Part shown: one piece after another, positions 53,918 through 63,372 of the stretch | How positions within the stretch are numbered: position 1 is the first letter of the stretch | Layout of the letters: the number at the start of each line of letters is the position of its first letter | Assembly (NCBI RefSeq): GCF_029338375.1 | Contig: NZ_CP119807.1 | Span: 1-64,000, forward strand | From: Halorussus lipolyticus | Lineage (GTDB): Archaea; Halobacteriota; Halobacteria; Halobacteriales; Haladaptataceae | DNA: 64,000 nucleotides | Direction: 5' to 3' | Notes under the pieces: generated by a model | Seen by the model: only the letters and a program-made list of their open reading frames with translations | The model's database searches: none | What the model was told of the DNA's origin: nothing | Translations under genes and position numbers: made by a program

Positions 53918-54910
53918 TTAATCGCTCTCTAGTTCGTCTTTCCATTTACCGACTTCTTGAATCCACTTGTGAACGGCGTCCCCCTCTATCGGGTATACTT
54001 GCCGGATACGACCATTTCGAGTGACAACTCGAATTGTACTTACACCAGTCTTAGACTCAAGTTTAGGACCAAGGTCGTAGGTTATCCGGTCCTGCCGATC
54101 TGTATCTGAGTTTTTCACGGCTTGGTATGCCATCCTCTTAATATCCTTCTTCTTCATCTCGTTAGCAGGCTCTAAGTTTCGACCTTTTATTTCCTGTCCC
54201 ATCGGGAAGAAGTCCGTAGCCCCCTTTTCAGGGTCATCCATTTGCTCGCCGTGAATATGCCTACCTTTGATATACACCCAACCACTATCCTTTATAGTAT
54301 CGTCCGGGTCGTACCGACCTTGAAGTAGAGGTCGCACGTCTCCATCAGTATCTTTGACAACAACGTGGACATCATCTTAGTCAGTTTTATCCGTGATTTC
54401 GAGTAGCTCGTTGATGGTGATATCGTCTCCAGAAAGGTATTCTTTGTTATCATTATCCAACAGCTTTGACGCTCGCCGAAGGTCGTCCCCGTCGATATCG
54501 CCATTCTTGTAGGCTTGAACAAGTGGGGTGACATCCTCCCCGTCGCGTTCGATTTTATTCAGTCGTCTGGCAGTTTTAGAGTCGATATCGTCAAGGTCAG
54601 CGAGCAGCTCAACATAGTTTTGGCCACCGTCAGCGACCTTCTTTGGACTGTCGCTACGTACGAGAACTTGGCCAAGCTTTTCCTGAACCTTTTCGTTGTA
54701 CTCGTTGAACTTCGAGCGTACATTCGTGACCTCGCCGAGGACACTCGTCAGATTCAGCCGGCGGAGTGAGGCAGAACGAGGAAATCTATTGAAATCCGTT
54801 GAGTTGTTATAAATTCCAACAACAGTGCGGCCGACTGGGAACTCCTTCGAAATTGCAGAACGACAGTCCGGCGATGCACACCGCTCAGATGGGGTACGGT
54901 GATAGAGCAA
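53918..54910 (-). pseudogene. orphan polymorphic-toxin C-terminal cassette with in-frame UAA
   Basis: One reading frame from about 54910 to 53918, broken by TAA at 54377-54379. The first 177 codons are helical and acidic (NLTSVLGEVTNVRSKFNEYN, ARRLNKIERDGEDVTPLVQA). After the stop, in the same frame, the toxin domain reads DSGWVYIKGRHIHGEQMDD, GATDFFPMGQEIKGRN and ends KWIQEVGKWKDELESD. The RHIHGE and FFP motifs suggest a metal-independent RNase-like toxin rather than the nuclease type of the other ends, but I cannot name the family. There is no signal peptide or promoter. An ATG-like restart (GTG/ATG) after the stop could still give the toxin domain. Confidence 0.7.
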
Positions 54911-55012
54911 CCACTACATTGTTGATCTTCCACGAGGCACTAACTACGACCATTGAATCTGACGGAGTATTGACGATACGATTATATAGTGAGGGAATAG
55001 TTGAGATGATAT

Positions 55013-55705
55013 TTAGTCTTTTAGACCGAGATACTCGTTTAGTTCTTGAGTTCGGCCACCGTCTTGGAGTGGGCCTGAAGTGGCAACGAGCATCACTCCT
55101 TCGTCAGCAAACTCAACGGTGCGTTCAGTCGGTGCAGAGAGTATTTTACGACGACCAATCTCGTCAACGAGGTCGGCCGATAAGAACGTGACTCGCCGTA
55201 GCCGTTCTTGAAGGAACGCTTCGGTTGTTGTCGGCAACCAATCGTCGTATTCGCCTCTAAATGACCCGTAAGGGAGATTGACGCGCTGGAACACACCCGC
55301 GCAAAGATCAACAAACGACTGGAATCGGTCCTCTGTTTGGACCTCATCTCCGACAACGGACAACCGAACCCGGCATCCTGACTCGTTCGTGGGAACAAGA
55401 CTGAAGGCGAAATGAATGGCTTCTTGACTGTTAGTGTATGCAAGGTTGATTCTCATCTCGGTCGTTGCTACGTCGAAGTCGGAGTAAAGGTCCACTATTT
55501 CGGCGAGTCGCTCAGTACATTCTCGTTCGCTTGAGGCTTCCTGAGCAATCTCCTCGTTGGGGTTAATAGGAACTATTCTGTACTGCCCCGGATATTTGCC
55601 CGTATTATATTTGACTCCTTGGACAACGAGAGCGTACAGAAGTCTGTGGACGAACCGACAGTCGGGTACGGTTGGCCGATGAAACTGGATATCCCAGTCT
55701 TGCAT
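55013..55705 (-). CDS. immunity-type protein for the second large toxin (Imm3)
   Basis: A 230-residue soluble protein starting nine bases after the toxin stop. It opens MQDWDIQFHRPTVPDCRFVH; the C-terminal block IGRRKILSAPTERTVEF, then VMLVATSGPLQDGGRT, is shared with the Imm2 gene at 11796-12518. A truncated near-copy lies at 53157-53276, showing that this antidote has been duplicated. Its function as the specific inhibitor of the adjacent nuclease end is inferred. Confidence 0.75.
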   Translation of the reverse strand: MQDWDIQFHRPTVPDCRFVHRLLYALVVQGVKYNTGKYPGQYRIVPINPNEEIAQEASSERECTERLAEIVDLYSDFDVATTEMRINLAYTNSQEAIHFAFSLVPTNESGCRVRLSVVGDEVQTEDRFQSFVDLCAGVFQRVNLPYGSFRGEYDDWLPTTTEAFLQERLRRVTFLSADLVDEIGRRKILSAPTERTVEFADEGVMLVATSGPLQDGGRTQELNEYLGLKD

Positions 55706-55714
55706 ATTTATCGA

Positions 55715-58700
55715 TTACCCTCCGGATATATAAACTTCATAGTCAATGTTGTTCGTCTCTAGGTACTGTTTCAATCCATCGGATGGCGCACGTTTAAGTA
55801 CGATTTTGTAATCATCGACAACGCCCTCTTCGACTAGTTCTTCATACCCTTTTACAATCTCACCAATTTCACCTTCATCACTACTACTCTTCAGTTCGTG
55901 TCCTATTTTTTCTCCACCTTCCTCAGTTAGGACATCAATATCGCCTGGCCGAGGTTGCTTAATTGAACCGGGGGTATCTCGGCCAACAGCAATGATATCG
56001 TCTGACTTGCTCGCTGCATATCGGGCTTCAAATGCGGCTCCTTCAAAATTGCCTCGGTCACCAGTCAGGGCCCGATGATAGAGATCATTGAGCTCCTCGG
56101 TAGAACCGATCTCGTTACTAATCTCATTATAATCATTTGTGAATTGGATAGCTTCTTTGGCAGAAGCACTATCACTTTCAAGAGTGAGTGTAACGAGTTC
56201 CTGTCGTGTTTTGTGGTCCATCGCTTCAAGGTTATCCAAGTATCGACCGAATTCCTCGGAAGAAATTTCGTCTTCACCGATGAGTTCTGCAAGCCGGTAC
56301 GACCAGATGCGAGACTCACCAACGCTAAGACCCCCATCAGCCATCGTCCGCCGCGTGTCCATCATCTGCGACACATCGTCGCTATCAGCCTCTTCAACGA
56401 ACTTGACTCCACGATCACCAAGACGTGCCGTGACTCGTCCGATAAACCGCTGAGTATCTGGCGAGTAGCTCTCAACTTTGGCTAATGTTCCGACTTTCGC
56501 ATCACCGAGTTTCTGACGAACGTCGTATTTCGCACTCGCCGTTTTCACGCCCGACAGAACTCGCCGTCCACTCTTTCTGCTCAAGTGTGCGCTACCTTTT
56601 GCAACCCTCGCGCCCAACTTGAACGTCACCCGCTTTCCTTTCCCAATAGTCCGGTCTTCGACCGCGTCCAGATACTTACTTGCCGTCGTCAACCGACCAT
56701 TCCGGTCGAGTGTATCGACGATGTTCCCGAACCTCTTGGTGTTCTTCGCGGCTTTCGTCGCCTGACCCCCGACCACCATCGACACGAGCGCGTAGGAAAT
56801 ATACCCTCCGTACCACGCCTCGCGGTACTCCGTATACAACTTTTCTTGTGTATCTTCGTCGTAGGGATTGTTGCGCTTCTGGTTCTCCTCAATTTGCTTC
56901 GGGAACGCCTTGATGAGATCATCGAGGAGTCCGAGATTCCGAAGGAGAGTGACGACCTGCGTGATAGAATCGAGGAAACTGAACGGGTTTTCGGCGACGG
57001 CCCTCACCGTTTCGACAGTACTACCTGCGCCCGTCGAGAACCCGGAGAGATACCCAAAAGTGGCCGCAGTCTCTTTTCCGTAGATGTCGTCCGAGCCGAG
57101 TTCGTCGGCAACTTCCCCGTAGAAGTTCGTGCGCTCCAGCGCGACAACTTGCCGGGTGTTGTCGTTGCCGTCAGTCGCCTTCACGTCGACAGTCGTTCCA
57201 CCGAGTGCGCTGTCGATAGATTCGATGGGACCAGTAGTGAAATCTTCCGTGTCACTCACACCGTCTGGTGCGTCCGAGAACGTGGAATCTATCTTCGTCT
57301 CGCCTTCCTTGACGTATTGGACTCTCGTTACACCGCTCGGGTCACTCGCACTATACCCGATGCGATACGTCGTCTCGGGTGGAATCGCTGTCGTCTCGAA
57401 AATCGCCTGCAGGATGCTGATTTCCGGGCCTTGGTAGTCGTGGAGCGTCGGATCGGTATCGTAGTCAAGTTCGTCGCCGTCAGGAATCCCATCGTCGTCG
57501 GTGTCTATCCGCGATGGGTCAGTTCCGAGTTCGAGTTCCTTCCCGTCTGGAAGTCCATCGTCGTCGGAGTCCGCCAGCATCGGATCAGTTCTGAACGTCC
57601 GCGAGGTAAGGTGGTTTCCGGGGTCGCTATCGTCGTCGTAAAGAGCCGCAAGGAACTCCTTCGAGTCCTCGCTCGACTTCGTATATCTGACAGTCCGCTT
57701 TTCGTTCGTTTCCTCGTAGTCGTCAAGTCCATCACCGTCAGAGTCCACCTCGGTCGGGTCGCTCTCCAACTCGAAATACCCGCCATCCACGTAGTGGGCG
57801 ATGTGATCCGCAACTTCTTTCCCGTCTGAAATCCCGTCACCATCGGTGTCAGCATCGTACGGGTCGGTGTACACTCGGTCGCCATCACCGGTCTTGATAC
57901 CCAACTTCTCCAACTCGTTCGTCAGGCCGTCGCCGTCGCTATCGCGCTTCGTCTCGACGTCGAGATACGGCAGGCTCGCGCCAGCAAGATTCTCCTTGTG
58001 TATCCAAACTTCTACCGTGCCGCCCGTCGGATTCTCGAACCTCTCGTCGATGTAGGTACTCCCGAACTTCCGCTCGCCGTCTTTGCCGTTGAGTTCGAGG
58101 ACTCGACGCGTCTCACCACCGACTCGAACCGCGACGGTGACGCTCGCGTTGCTCTCCTCGGCGAACGCCGAGACTGGCCCTGTCACGGTCAGTTCGACTG
58201 TATCGGCGGGTATCGTCAGCGACTTACTGAGATTAGCAGAGTCGAGCGATGGCGGCGGAGACGGCGTCGATGAACCGTCATCGTCGTCGCTCTCGTTGTT
58301 GTCATCGTCGTCACTTTCGTCACCGTCGTCGTCACCACCGCTTCCGTTCCCCGGACAGTCGCCGGGATCAAACTCCTGTCTTATAATCGGCCCACTGCAC
58401 TCGGCATCGGCCTCGTCGGAGAAGAACGCCGAGGAGTTCTGGCCGACTACCACCCGACCCTCGCCGGTCGAACAGTCGCCAGTGCAGTTCCAGCCGCCGA
58501 GGTCCGCGAACGACTCGTTCAGCGCGAACCGCGGTTTCGGCTTGGCCCGCGACTCCATGTACGCCTGCCACTCGCTTTTGTTCAACACCACGAACGTCGA
58601 GAAGTGCGGCGTCGTTCCTGTTACCGAGTCGTTCTCGGCATCCACCTCTGAGGGAAGTTTGCGGTACGTCTGGAGTTTCGGGTCGTAGGTGTAGACCGCC

Positions 58701-60787
58701 AGCGCCGACTCGTTTTCGACCTGCGTCTCGTCGTAGTCGATCGAGAGGTTCGCCTCCTCAAACTCGGCATCGGCCTCGAAGTTCAGAACCGCGGATGCCG
58801 AGGCGTTCGAGACGGTCTCGGTCTGAATCTGGTCGTTCGTCTCGTTCTGAATCGTGACGGTGTCGGCGACGTTGCCTTTGCCCGAGATGTTGACCGCCGC
58901 GCCCACCGTCTCGTTTTTCGTCTCCGTCGAGAACGTCTCGTTGCCGTCCAGCACCCCGTCTCCGTCGGTGTCGGCCACGGTTGGGTCCGTTCCGACCTCG
59001 TACTCGTCGGGGTCTGTGAGGCCGTCGCTATCGGTGTCGGGCGCGAGCGAGTCCGTCCCGTTCGCCAACTCCTCCGAGTCGTTCAGTCCGTCGAGGTCGG
59101 TGTCGGCCCGGACGGGGTTCGTACTCGCGTTCTGTTCACGGAGGTTCGACAGCGTGTCGTTATCCAAGTCCTCCGCGGCGTCTGAGACGGAATCGTTGTC
59201 GGTATCGTTGTTTGCGGGATTGATGCCTTGGAACTGTAATTCGAAGCCGTCGAGCAGACGGTCGCCATCGGTATCGTTGGCGAGTGGGTCGAGGCCGAAG
59301 CGGTAGGCCTCGTAGACGGTTTCGCCGTCGTTGTCGAGGTCCTCCGCGCCGTCCCTAACGTTGTTCGCAGACTCGTTTCGAGCAGTCTGGGTCGCGTTGC
59401 TGTCGGGATTGAGTGGGTCGGTCCCGATAACGTTCTCTTCGTAGGTGTCGGGCAGACCGTCACCGTCTAGGAGCAAACGACCTTCGCCAGTTGTCGCGTT
59501 CGCGTCTGGAGAGTCGGGTGCCCAGCGCCGATTCGGGTCGGTCGCCCTGACCTCGATGGTATTGATTTGCTGAGTTAGCGTGAGGTTAGTCTGGAAGGTG
59601 GCGACCTTGCCGGGCGTCGTCTCGGGCGTGGCATTCACGTCCAGCGCAAGCGTGCGGTTCGCGCCGTTCAGCGAAACGACCGCGGTGAGTTCGTGGCCGC
59701 GAACGTCGAACACTCGGCCCCGGAGTTCGTAGGTGATGTTCTCCTCGACTGCGGATTCATTGAACGAGACGTTTCGCTCGCGGAGCGTCTCCCGGACGCG
59801 CTCGGCGTCGGCGATGGCGGTCGCGGCGAGTTGTTCGTCGGAGCGCACGAGGAGTTTCGTGACGTTCGGCGCGAACTGCGGCGGGGTGCTGGCTTCTTTG
59901 TCGTGTTCGAAGAGGACTGCCGATGTGGTGCGGTTCGCGTCAAAGACGTGCTGGAGAGACTTGTTGAGGGCTTTGAGCGCGGCGGTTCGGTGGCGCTCGG
60001 CCGACCGACCCGGCCCGTAGAAGTCGGCCTGTTGGAGCGCGGCGATGGCGGCGAGGCGGTAGTCGGCGGCCGAGGCCTCATCTTGGACGGTGACGTTGAC
60101 CGAGGCGTTAGCGAGGGGCTTGCTCTTGTTGGCGAGCGCCGAGCGATTGTGCGCGACGCTTGGCGGCGTCTCCGGGTTCTGCGCCCACTCAGGTGGACCG
60201 CGGTCTTCGGGCGGCCCCGCATCTTCGGGTGGGCCGCCGCCGCGGTCCTCTGGTGGGCCTCGGTCTTCAGGTGGCCCTTGCGTCTTGTTCCCCGGCGGTC
60301 CCGGATCTTCGGGCGGGCCTCGCGTTTTGTTGCCCGGTGGACCGGGGTCTTCAGGTGGCCCTTGCGTCTTATTTCCGGGTGGGTCTTGCGTTTTGTTCTC
60401 GGGCGGGCCCTGCGTTTTGTTGCGGGTGGTCGTTGGCGGGCCTTTTGGTGGTTTTGCAGTGGTGGTTTCGGGCGGTGTCGTGGTGGCTGTAGTCGCCGTC
60501 TGCGAGGTGTTTTTGCCCTTTCCGTTGCCGTTCCCATTTCCGTTGCCTGCGCCGAGTATCGCGGGAAATCCGTCGAACTCGGCGAGGGAATTCGTAACCG
60601 AGTCGGTGAGTGAACTGTCGGTCTGCGAGTGGTTCGGCGGGGAGAGAGTGGCGCTGGCAGGAGTAAGTGTGGGGTCGAGGTCGTCGATGATACTCGAATC
60701 GAACGACTCGTGATTCGAGAGGCACAGGAAATACAGGAGACGGACGACGAGTGAACTTCCTCGGGACTCCACCCCAAGGCAGTGCAT
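55715..60787 (-). CDS. second giant polymorphic toxin with calcium-binding repeats and PD-(D/E)XK-type end
   Basis: A 1690-residue paralogue of the toxin at 15015-21026. Linker of GPPEDPGPPGNKT units (about residues 100-200), calcium-type DTDGDGLTD repeats (about 440-620 and 950-1110) and the pre-toxin block (ATDGNDNTRQVVALERTNF, NQKRNNPYDEDTQ near 1300) are conserved. The end shows Glu in FEGAAFEARYAASK, Asp in PGDIDVLTEEGG near 1615 and E-x-K in GHELKSSSDEG near 1630, a restriction-endonuclease-like nuclease. The N-terminus is odd: a family signal peptide is missing, replaced by VESRGSSLVVRLLYFLCLSN, although LTPASATLSPPNHSQ aligns right after it. A segment of about 60 residues present in the first toxin is deleted after SAVEENI. 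Export may therefore be impaired. Confidence 0.82.
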   Translation of the reverse strand: MHCLGVESRGSSLVVRLLYFLCLSNHESFDSSIIDDLDPTLTPASATLSPPNHSQTDSSLTDSVTNSLAEFDGFPAILGAGNGNGNGNGKGKNTSQTATTATTTPPETTTAKPPKGPPTTTRNKTQGPPENKTQDPPGNKTQGPPEDPGPPGNKTRGPPEDPGPPGNKTQGPPEDRGPPEDRGGGPPEDAGPPEDRGPPEWAQNPETPPSVAHNRSALANKSKPLANASVNVTVQDEASAADYRLAAIAALQQADFYGPGRSAERHRTAALKALNKSLQHVFDANRTTSAVLFEHDKEASTPPQFAPNVTKLLVRSDEQLAATAIADAERVRETLRERNVSFNESAVEENITYELRGRVFDVRGHELTAVVSLNGANRTLALDVNATPETTPGKVATFQTNLTLTQQINTIEVRATDPNRRWAPDSPDANATTGEGRLLLDGDGLPDTYEENVIGTDPLNPDSNATQTARNESANNVRDGAEDLDNDGETVYEAYRFGLDPLANDTDGDRLLDGFELQFQGINPANNDTDNDSVSDAAEDLDNDTLSNLREQNASTNPVRADTDLDGLNDSEELANGTDSLAPDTDSDGLTDPDEYEVGTDPTVADTDGDGVLDGNETFSTETKNETVGAAVNISGKGNVADTVTIQNETNDQIQTETVSNASASAVLNFEADAEFEEANLSIDYDETQVENESALAVYTYDPKLQTYRKLPSEVDAENDSVTGTTPHFSTFVVLNKSEWQAYMESRAKPKPRFALNESFADLGGWNCTGDCSTGEGRVVVGQNSSAFFSDEADAECSGPIIRQEFDPGDCPGNGSGGDDDGDESDDDDNNESDDDDGSSTPSPPPSLDSANLSKSLTIPADTVELTVTGPVSAFAEESNASVTVAVRVGGETRRVLELNGKDGERKFGSTYIDERFENPTGGTVEVWIHKENLAGASLPYLDVETKRDSDGDGLTNELEKLGIKTGDGDRVYTDPYDADTDGDGISDGKEVADHIAHYVDGGYFELESDPTEVDSDGDGLDDYEETNEKRTVRYTKSSEDSKEFLAALYDDDSDPGNHLTSRTFRTDPMLADSDDDGLPDGKELELGTDPSRIDTDDDGIPDGDELDYDTDPTLHDYQGPEISILQAIFETTAIPPETTYRIGYSASDPSGVTRVQYVKEGETKIDSTFSDAPDGVSDTEDFTTGPIESIDSALGGTTVDVKATDGNDNTRQVVALERTNFYGEVADELGSDDIYGKETAATFGYLSGFSTGAGSTVETVRAVAENPFSFLDSITQVVTLLRNLGLLDDLIKAFPKQIEENQKRNNPYDEDTQEKLYTEYREAWYGGYISYALVSMVVGGQATKAAKNTKRFGNIVDTLDRNGRLTTASKYLDAVEDRTIGKGKRVTFKLGARVAKGSAHLSRKSGRRVLSGVKTASAKYDVRQKLGDAKVGTLAKVESYSPDTQRFIGRVTARLGDRGVKFVEEADSDDVSQMMDTRRTMADGGLSVGESRIWSYRLAELIGEDEISSEEFGRYLDNLEAMDHKTRQELVTLTLESDSASAKEAIQFTNDYNEISNEIGSTEELNDLYHRALTGDRGNFEGAAFEARYAASKSDDIIAVGRDTPGSIKQPRPGDIDVLTEEGGEKIGHELKSSSDEGEIGEIVKGYEELVEEGVVDDYKIVLKRAPSDGLKQYLETNNIDYEVYISGG
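60180..60420 (-). repeat. tandem Pro/Gly linker repeats in the second toxin
   Basis: Imperfect tandem units encoding GPPEDPGPPGNKTQG and GPPEDRG on the minus strand, like those of the first toxin at 20440-20720. With the flanking helical region they provide long homology between the two loci. Confidence 0.7.
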
Positions 60788-60857
60788 GAAGTATCGCTCT
60801 AATCAACTCGCTCGTGTACATACCAGTCCTTATCCCGCGTCAGCGTCTCTGTTTAGT

Positions 60858-62723
60858 GTGGTCCTCTCTACCGTTTCGTTGGCAGTCCAGGGTCTCGGCT
60901 TCCCGTCAGTAACGGCCGAGATGCTCGTCGTCTTCGCCCTCATTCTGCTCGCGCTCGTGTTGTTCGCCACTGAGTGGTTTCCAATCGACGTCACCGCCAT
61001 CTTGGTAATGGTGTTGTTGATGGTACTCGAACCGTGGACACAGATCTCTCCACGAGAGGGAATCTCGGGATTTGCGAATCCAGCCACGATCACCGTCCTT
61101 GCGATGCTCATCCTGAGTACGGGAATCAATCGAACCGGCATCGTCCAGTTGCTCGGTCGGAAGATGGCCGCGTTCGCGGGGGCCAACCGATCCAAGCAAC
61201 TCGCGGCGACGATTGGCATCACCGGCCCCATCTCGGGCCTCGTCAACAACACGCCGGTCGTCGCGATTCTGGTCCCGGTGATTAACGACCTCGCACACAA
61301 CGGGAAGACCTCACCGTCGAAATTACTGATGCCGCTGTCGTTCGCCTCGATGCTCGGCGGCACGTTGACACTCATCGGGACGTCGACGAACATCCTCGCG
61401 AGCGATATCGCAGCCCAACTCGGGGCGGAGTCTCCCGAACTTGGTCTGCACGCATTCGGGATGTTCGAGTTCACCAAACTCGGTCTCGTCGTGTTCGCGG
61501 TCGGCTCCCTCTATCTGATGACGGTTGGCGTTCGACTGCTCCCCGAACGGATTCCCGCCGACGAGGACCTCGTCGAAGAGTACGCCCTCCAAGAGTACCT
61601 CGCAGACGTCGCCGTGCCAGCGAACTCGTCGTTGATCGGGCAGACAGTCGAGGAGGCACTGGGAGACAACGAACTCGACATCGACGTGTTACAGCTGATC
61701 CGATACGGTGAGCGCTTTTCAGAACCGCTCGCTCGTAAGGAGATCCGCGAGAGCGACACGCTCCGACTCAGGACGAACCGGGAGACACTCGAACGAATCA
61801 TGGACACGGAAGGCCTCACATTGTCTGGCGGTCCACGAACCGAAGACGACCTGCACCCCGGTGAGGAAGAACCGGTCCTCGTCGAGGTCGTTATCCCGTC
61901 GGGGTCGTTCCTCGTCGGCGAAACCCTCGCGAGTTCAACCTTCCGACAGCGCTACGACGCGAACGTCCTCGCCTTTCGAACCCGTGGTGACGTCGTCCGC
62001 GACCGATTCGAGGACATCCGTATCCGGGTCGGTGACACGCTCCTCGTGCAGGCACCGCCCGACAGTCTCACCCGCCTCGTCGAGAACGAGGACTTCATCG
62101 TCGCCCACGAGTTCGACGAGGTGACCTATCGGAGCGACAAGATTCCCTTCGCGGTCGGAATCATCGCCGGCGTCGTCGCACTCCCCGCACTGAACATTCT
62201 CCCAATCGTCGTCTCTGCGTTAGCAGGGGTCGTGGCGATGGTCTTCACTGGCGTCCTGAAACCGACCGAACTCTACTCGTCGGTCGAGTGGAACGTGATC
62301 TTCCTGCTCGCAGGCGTCATCCCGCTCGGTATCGCCCTGCAACAAACCGGGGCTGCGGCGCTACTCGGCGATGCCGTGGCTTCGACAGCGGTATTCCTGC
62401 CGCCAATCGGGGTCCTCTGGGTGTTCTACCTCGCGACCGGGTTGTTGACGAGCGTCATCAGTAATAATGCGAGCGTCGTGTTGATGATTCCGGTGGCTGC
62501 CAGCGCGGCCCAGTCGATCGGTGCGAACGCGTTCGCGTTCGTGCTCGCCGTGACGTTCGCCGCCTCGACGGCGTTCATGACGCCGGTCGGCTACCAGACG
62601 AACCTCTTTGTCTACGGGCCCGGCGGGTACACGTTCTCGGACTTCATTCGCGTCGGTGCGCCGTTACAGTTGCTCCTGTCGGTGGTCACCGTCCTCGGGA
62701 TCGCGTTCTTCTGGGGAGTGTGA
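60858..62723 (+). CDS. SLC13/DASS-type permease with TrkA-C domains
   Basis: An anion or dicarboxylate symporter of about 620 residues. N-terminal helices (LVVFALILLALVLFATEWFP) and the motifs GITGPISGLVNNTPVVAILV and GGTLTLIGTSTNILASDIA mark the divalent-anion:sodium symporter fold. Two TrkA-C (RCK C) regulatory domains lie between the halves (NSSLIGQTVEEALGDNELDI and SGSFLVGETLASSTFRQRYD). The last helices include TSVISNNASVVLMIPVAAS and AFMTPVGYQTNLFVYGPGGY. The start is uncertain: GTG 60858, ATG 60921, or ATG 60786, which would overlap the divergent toxin. The breakpoint that damaged the toxin N-terminus lies here. Confidence 0.85.
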   Translation: MVLSTVSLAVQGLGFPSVTAEMLVVFALILLALVLFATEWFPIDVTAILVMVLLMVLEPWTQISPREGISGFANPATITVLAMLILSTGINRTGIVQLLGRKMAAFAGANRSKQLAATIGITGPISGLVNNTPVVAILVPVINDLAHNGKTSPSKLLMPLSFASMLGGTLTLIGTSTNILASDIAAQLGAESPELGLHAFGMFEFTKLGLVVFAVGSLYLMTVGVRLLPERIPADEDLVEEYALQEYLADVAVPANSSLIGQTVEEALGDNELDIDVLQLIRYGERFSEPLARKEIRESDTLRLRTNRETLERIMDTEGLTLSGGPRTEDDLHPGEEEPVLVEVVIPSGSFLVGETLASSTFRQRYDANVLAFRTRGDVVRDRFEDIRIRVGDTLLVQAPPDSLTRLVENEDFIVAHEFDEVTYRSDKIPFAVGIIAGVVALPALNILPIVVSALAGVVAMVFTGVLKPTELYSSVEWNVIFLLAGVIPLGIALQQTGAAALLGDAVASTAVFLPPIGVLWVFYLATGLLTSVISNNASVVLMIPVAASAAQSIGANAFAFVLAVTFAASTAFMTPVGYQTNLFVYGPGGYTFSDFIRVGAPLQLLLSVVTVLGIAFFWGV

Positions 62724-62766
62724 AATCCACAGATTCTGATTCCAGAGCGTTCTCTTCACCGTGTGA

Positions 62767-62949
62767 CTACTCGTCTGTTATGACGTGCGGATCGTTCATC
62801 TGCACCGAATAGACGCGTTCTCTCGGGATGTACGTGAACTCATCGTCGCCGTGATGAATCTGCCAGTGGTCCTCCCGATAGTTCAGTTGCTCGTCGTCGA
62901 CATCCTCCGAGACAGTGTCATCAACGCCTCGGTAGACAATTATTGCCAT
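62767..62949 (-). CDS. small conserved-looking haloarchaeal protein
   Basis: A 60-residue acidic protein reading MAIIVYRGVDDTVSEDVDDE, then QLNYREDHWQIHHGDDEFTY and IPRERVYSVQMND. The pattern of beta strands and the YIPRERVYSV motif suggest a small sensor-like or adaptor protein. Composition and codon use are those of a real haloarchaeal gene. It converges with the permease. Function unknown. Confidence 0.65.
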   Translation of the reverse strand: MAIIVYRGVDDTVSEDVDDEQLNYREDHWQIHHGDDEFTYIPRERVYSVQMNDPHVITDE

Positions 62950-63216
62950 GACCTATTGTAGTTCGGTCAGGTGCATAACGTGGAGGGCCACCTTCACTAG
63001 AGAGCGTCGTGAATTGAAGCGTTCCTTCCGCCGACTGAGAAGCCATTGCTCCCGTCATACTCTGTTCAAGAGCGCGTGTCACGAGTCTACTATCATAGAT
63101 CCTGCGGATAGCAATCGAACGGTCAGCTGTGTACCTAACGTAGACTCGTCGTCATCGTACTTGTCGCTCTGGTCCACCGTAGGAACGTTGATTGACCTGT
63201 CCGTCCCTCTAGAACT

Positions 63217-63369
63217 ATGGCCGAGTTCCCAGACGAACGCCAACTCGTACTACGGGCGCGTTCCCAGTTGGACCAGTGGATTCGTCATCACGATAGACGA
63301 AACGACGTCCAGAGGACCACCGAACGACGACACGTCGAAGCGCTCATCCCGGTTCCACTCGGAACTTGA
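63217..63369 (+). CDS. possible 50-residue ORF
   Basis: From ATG 63217 the frame gives MAEFPDERQLVLRARSQLDQ, then HHDRRNDVQRTTERRHVEAL and a stop three bases before the SRPBCC gene. Charged and plausible for a small protein, but not recognised. It could be the first gene of a two-gene unit. Confidence 0.3.
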   Translation: MAEFPDERQLVLRARSQLDQWIRHHDRRNDVQRTTERRHVEALIPVPLGT

Positions 63370-63372
63370 AGT

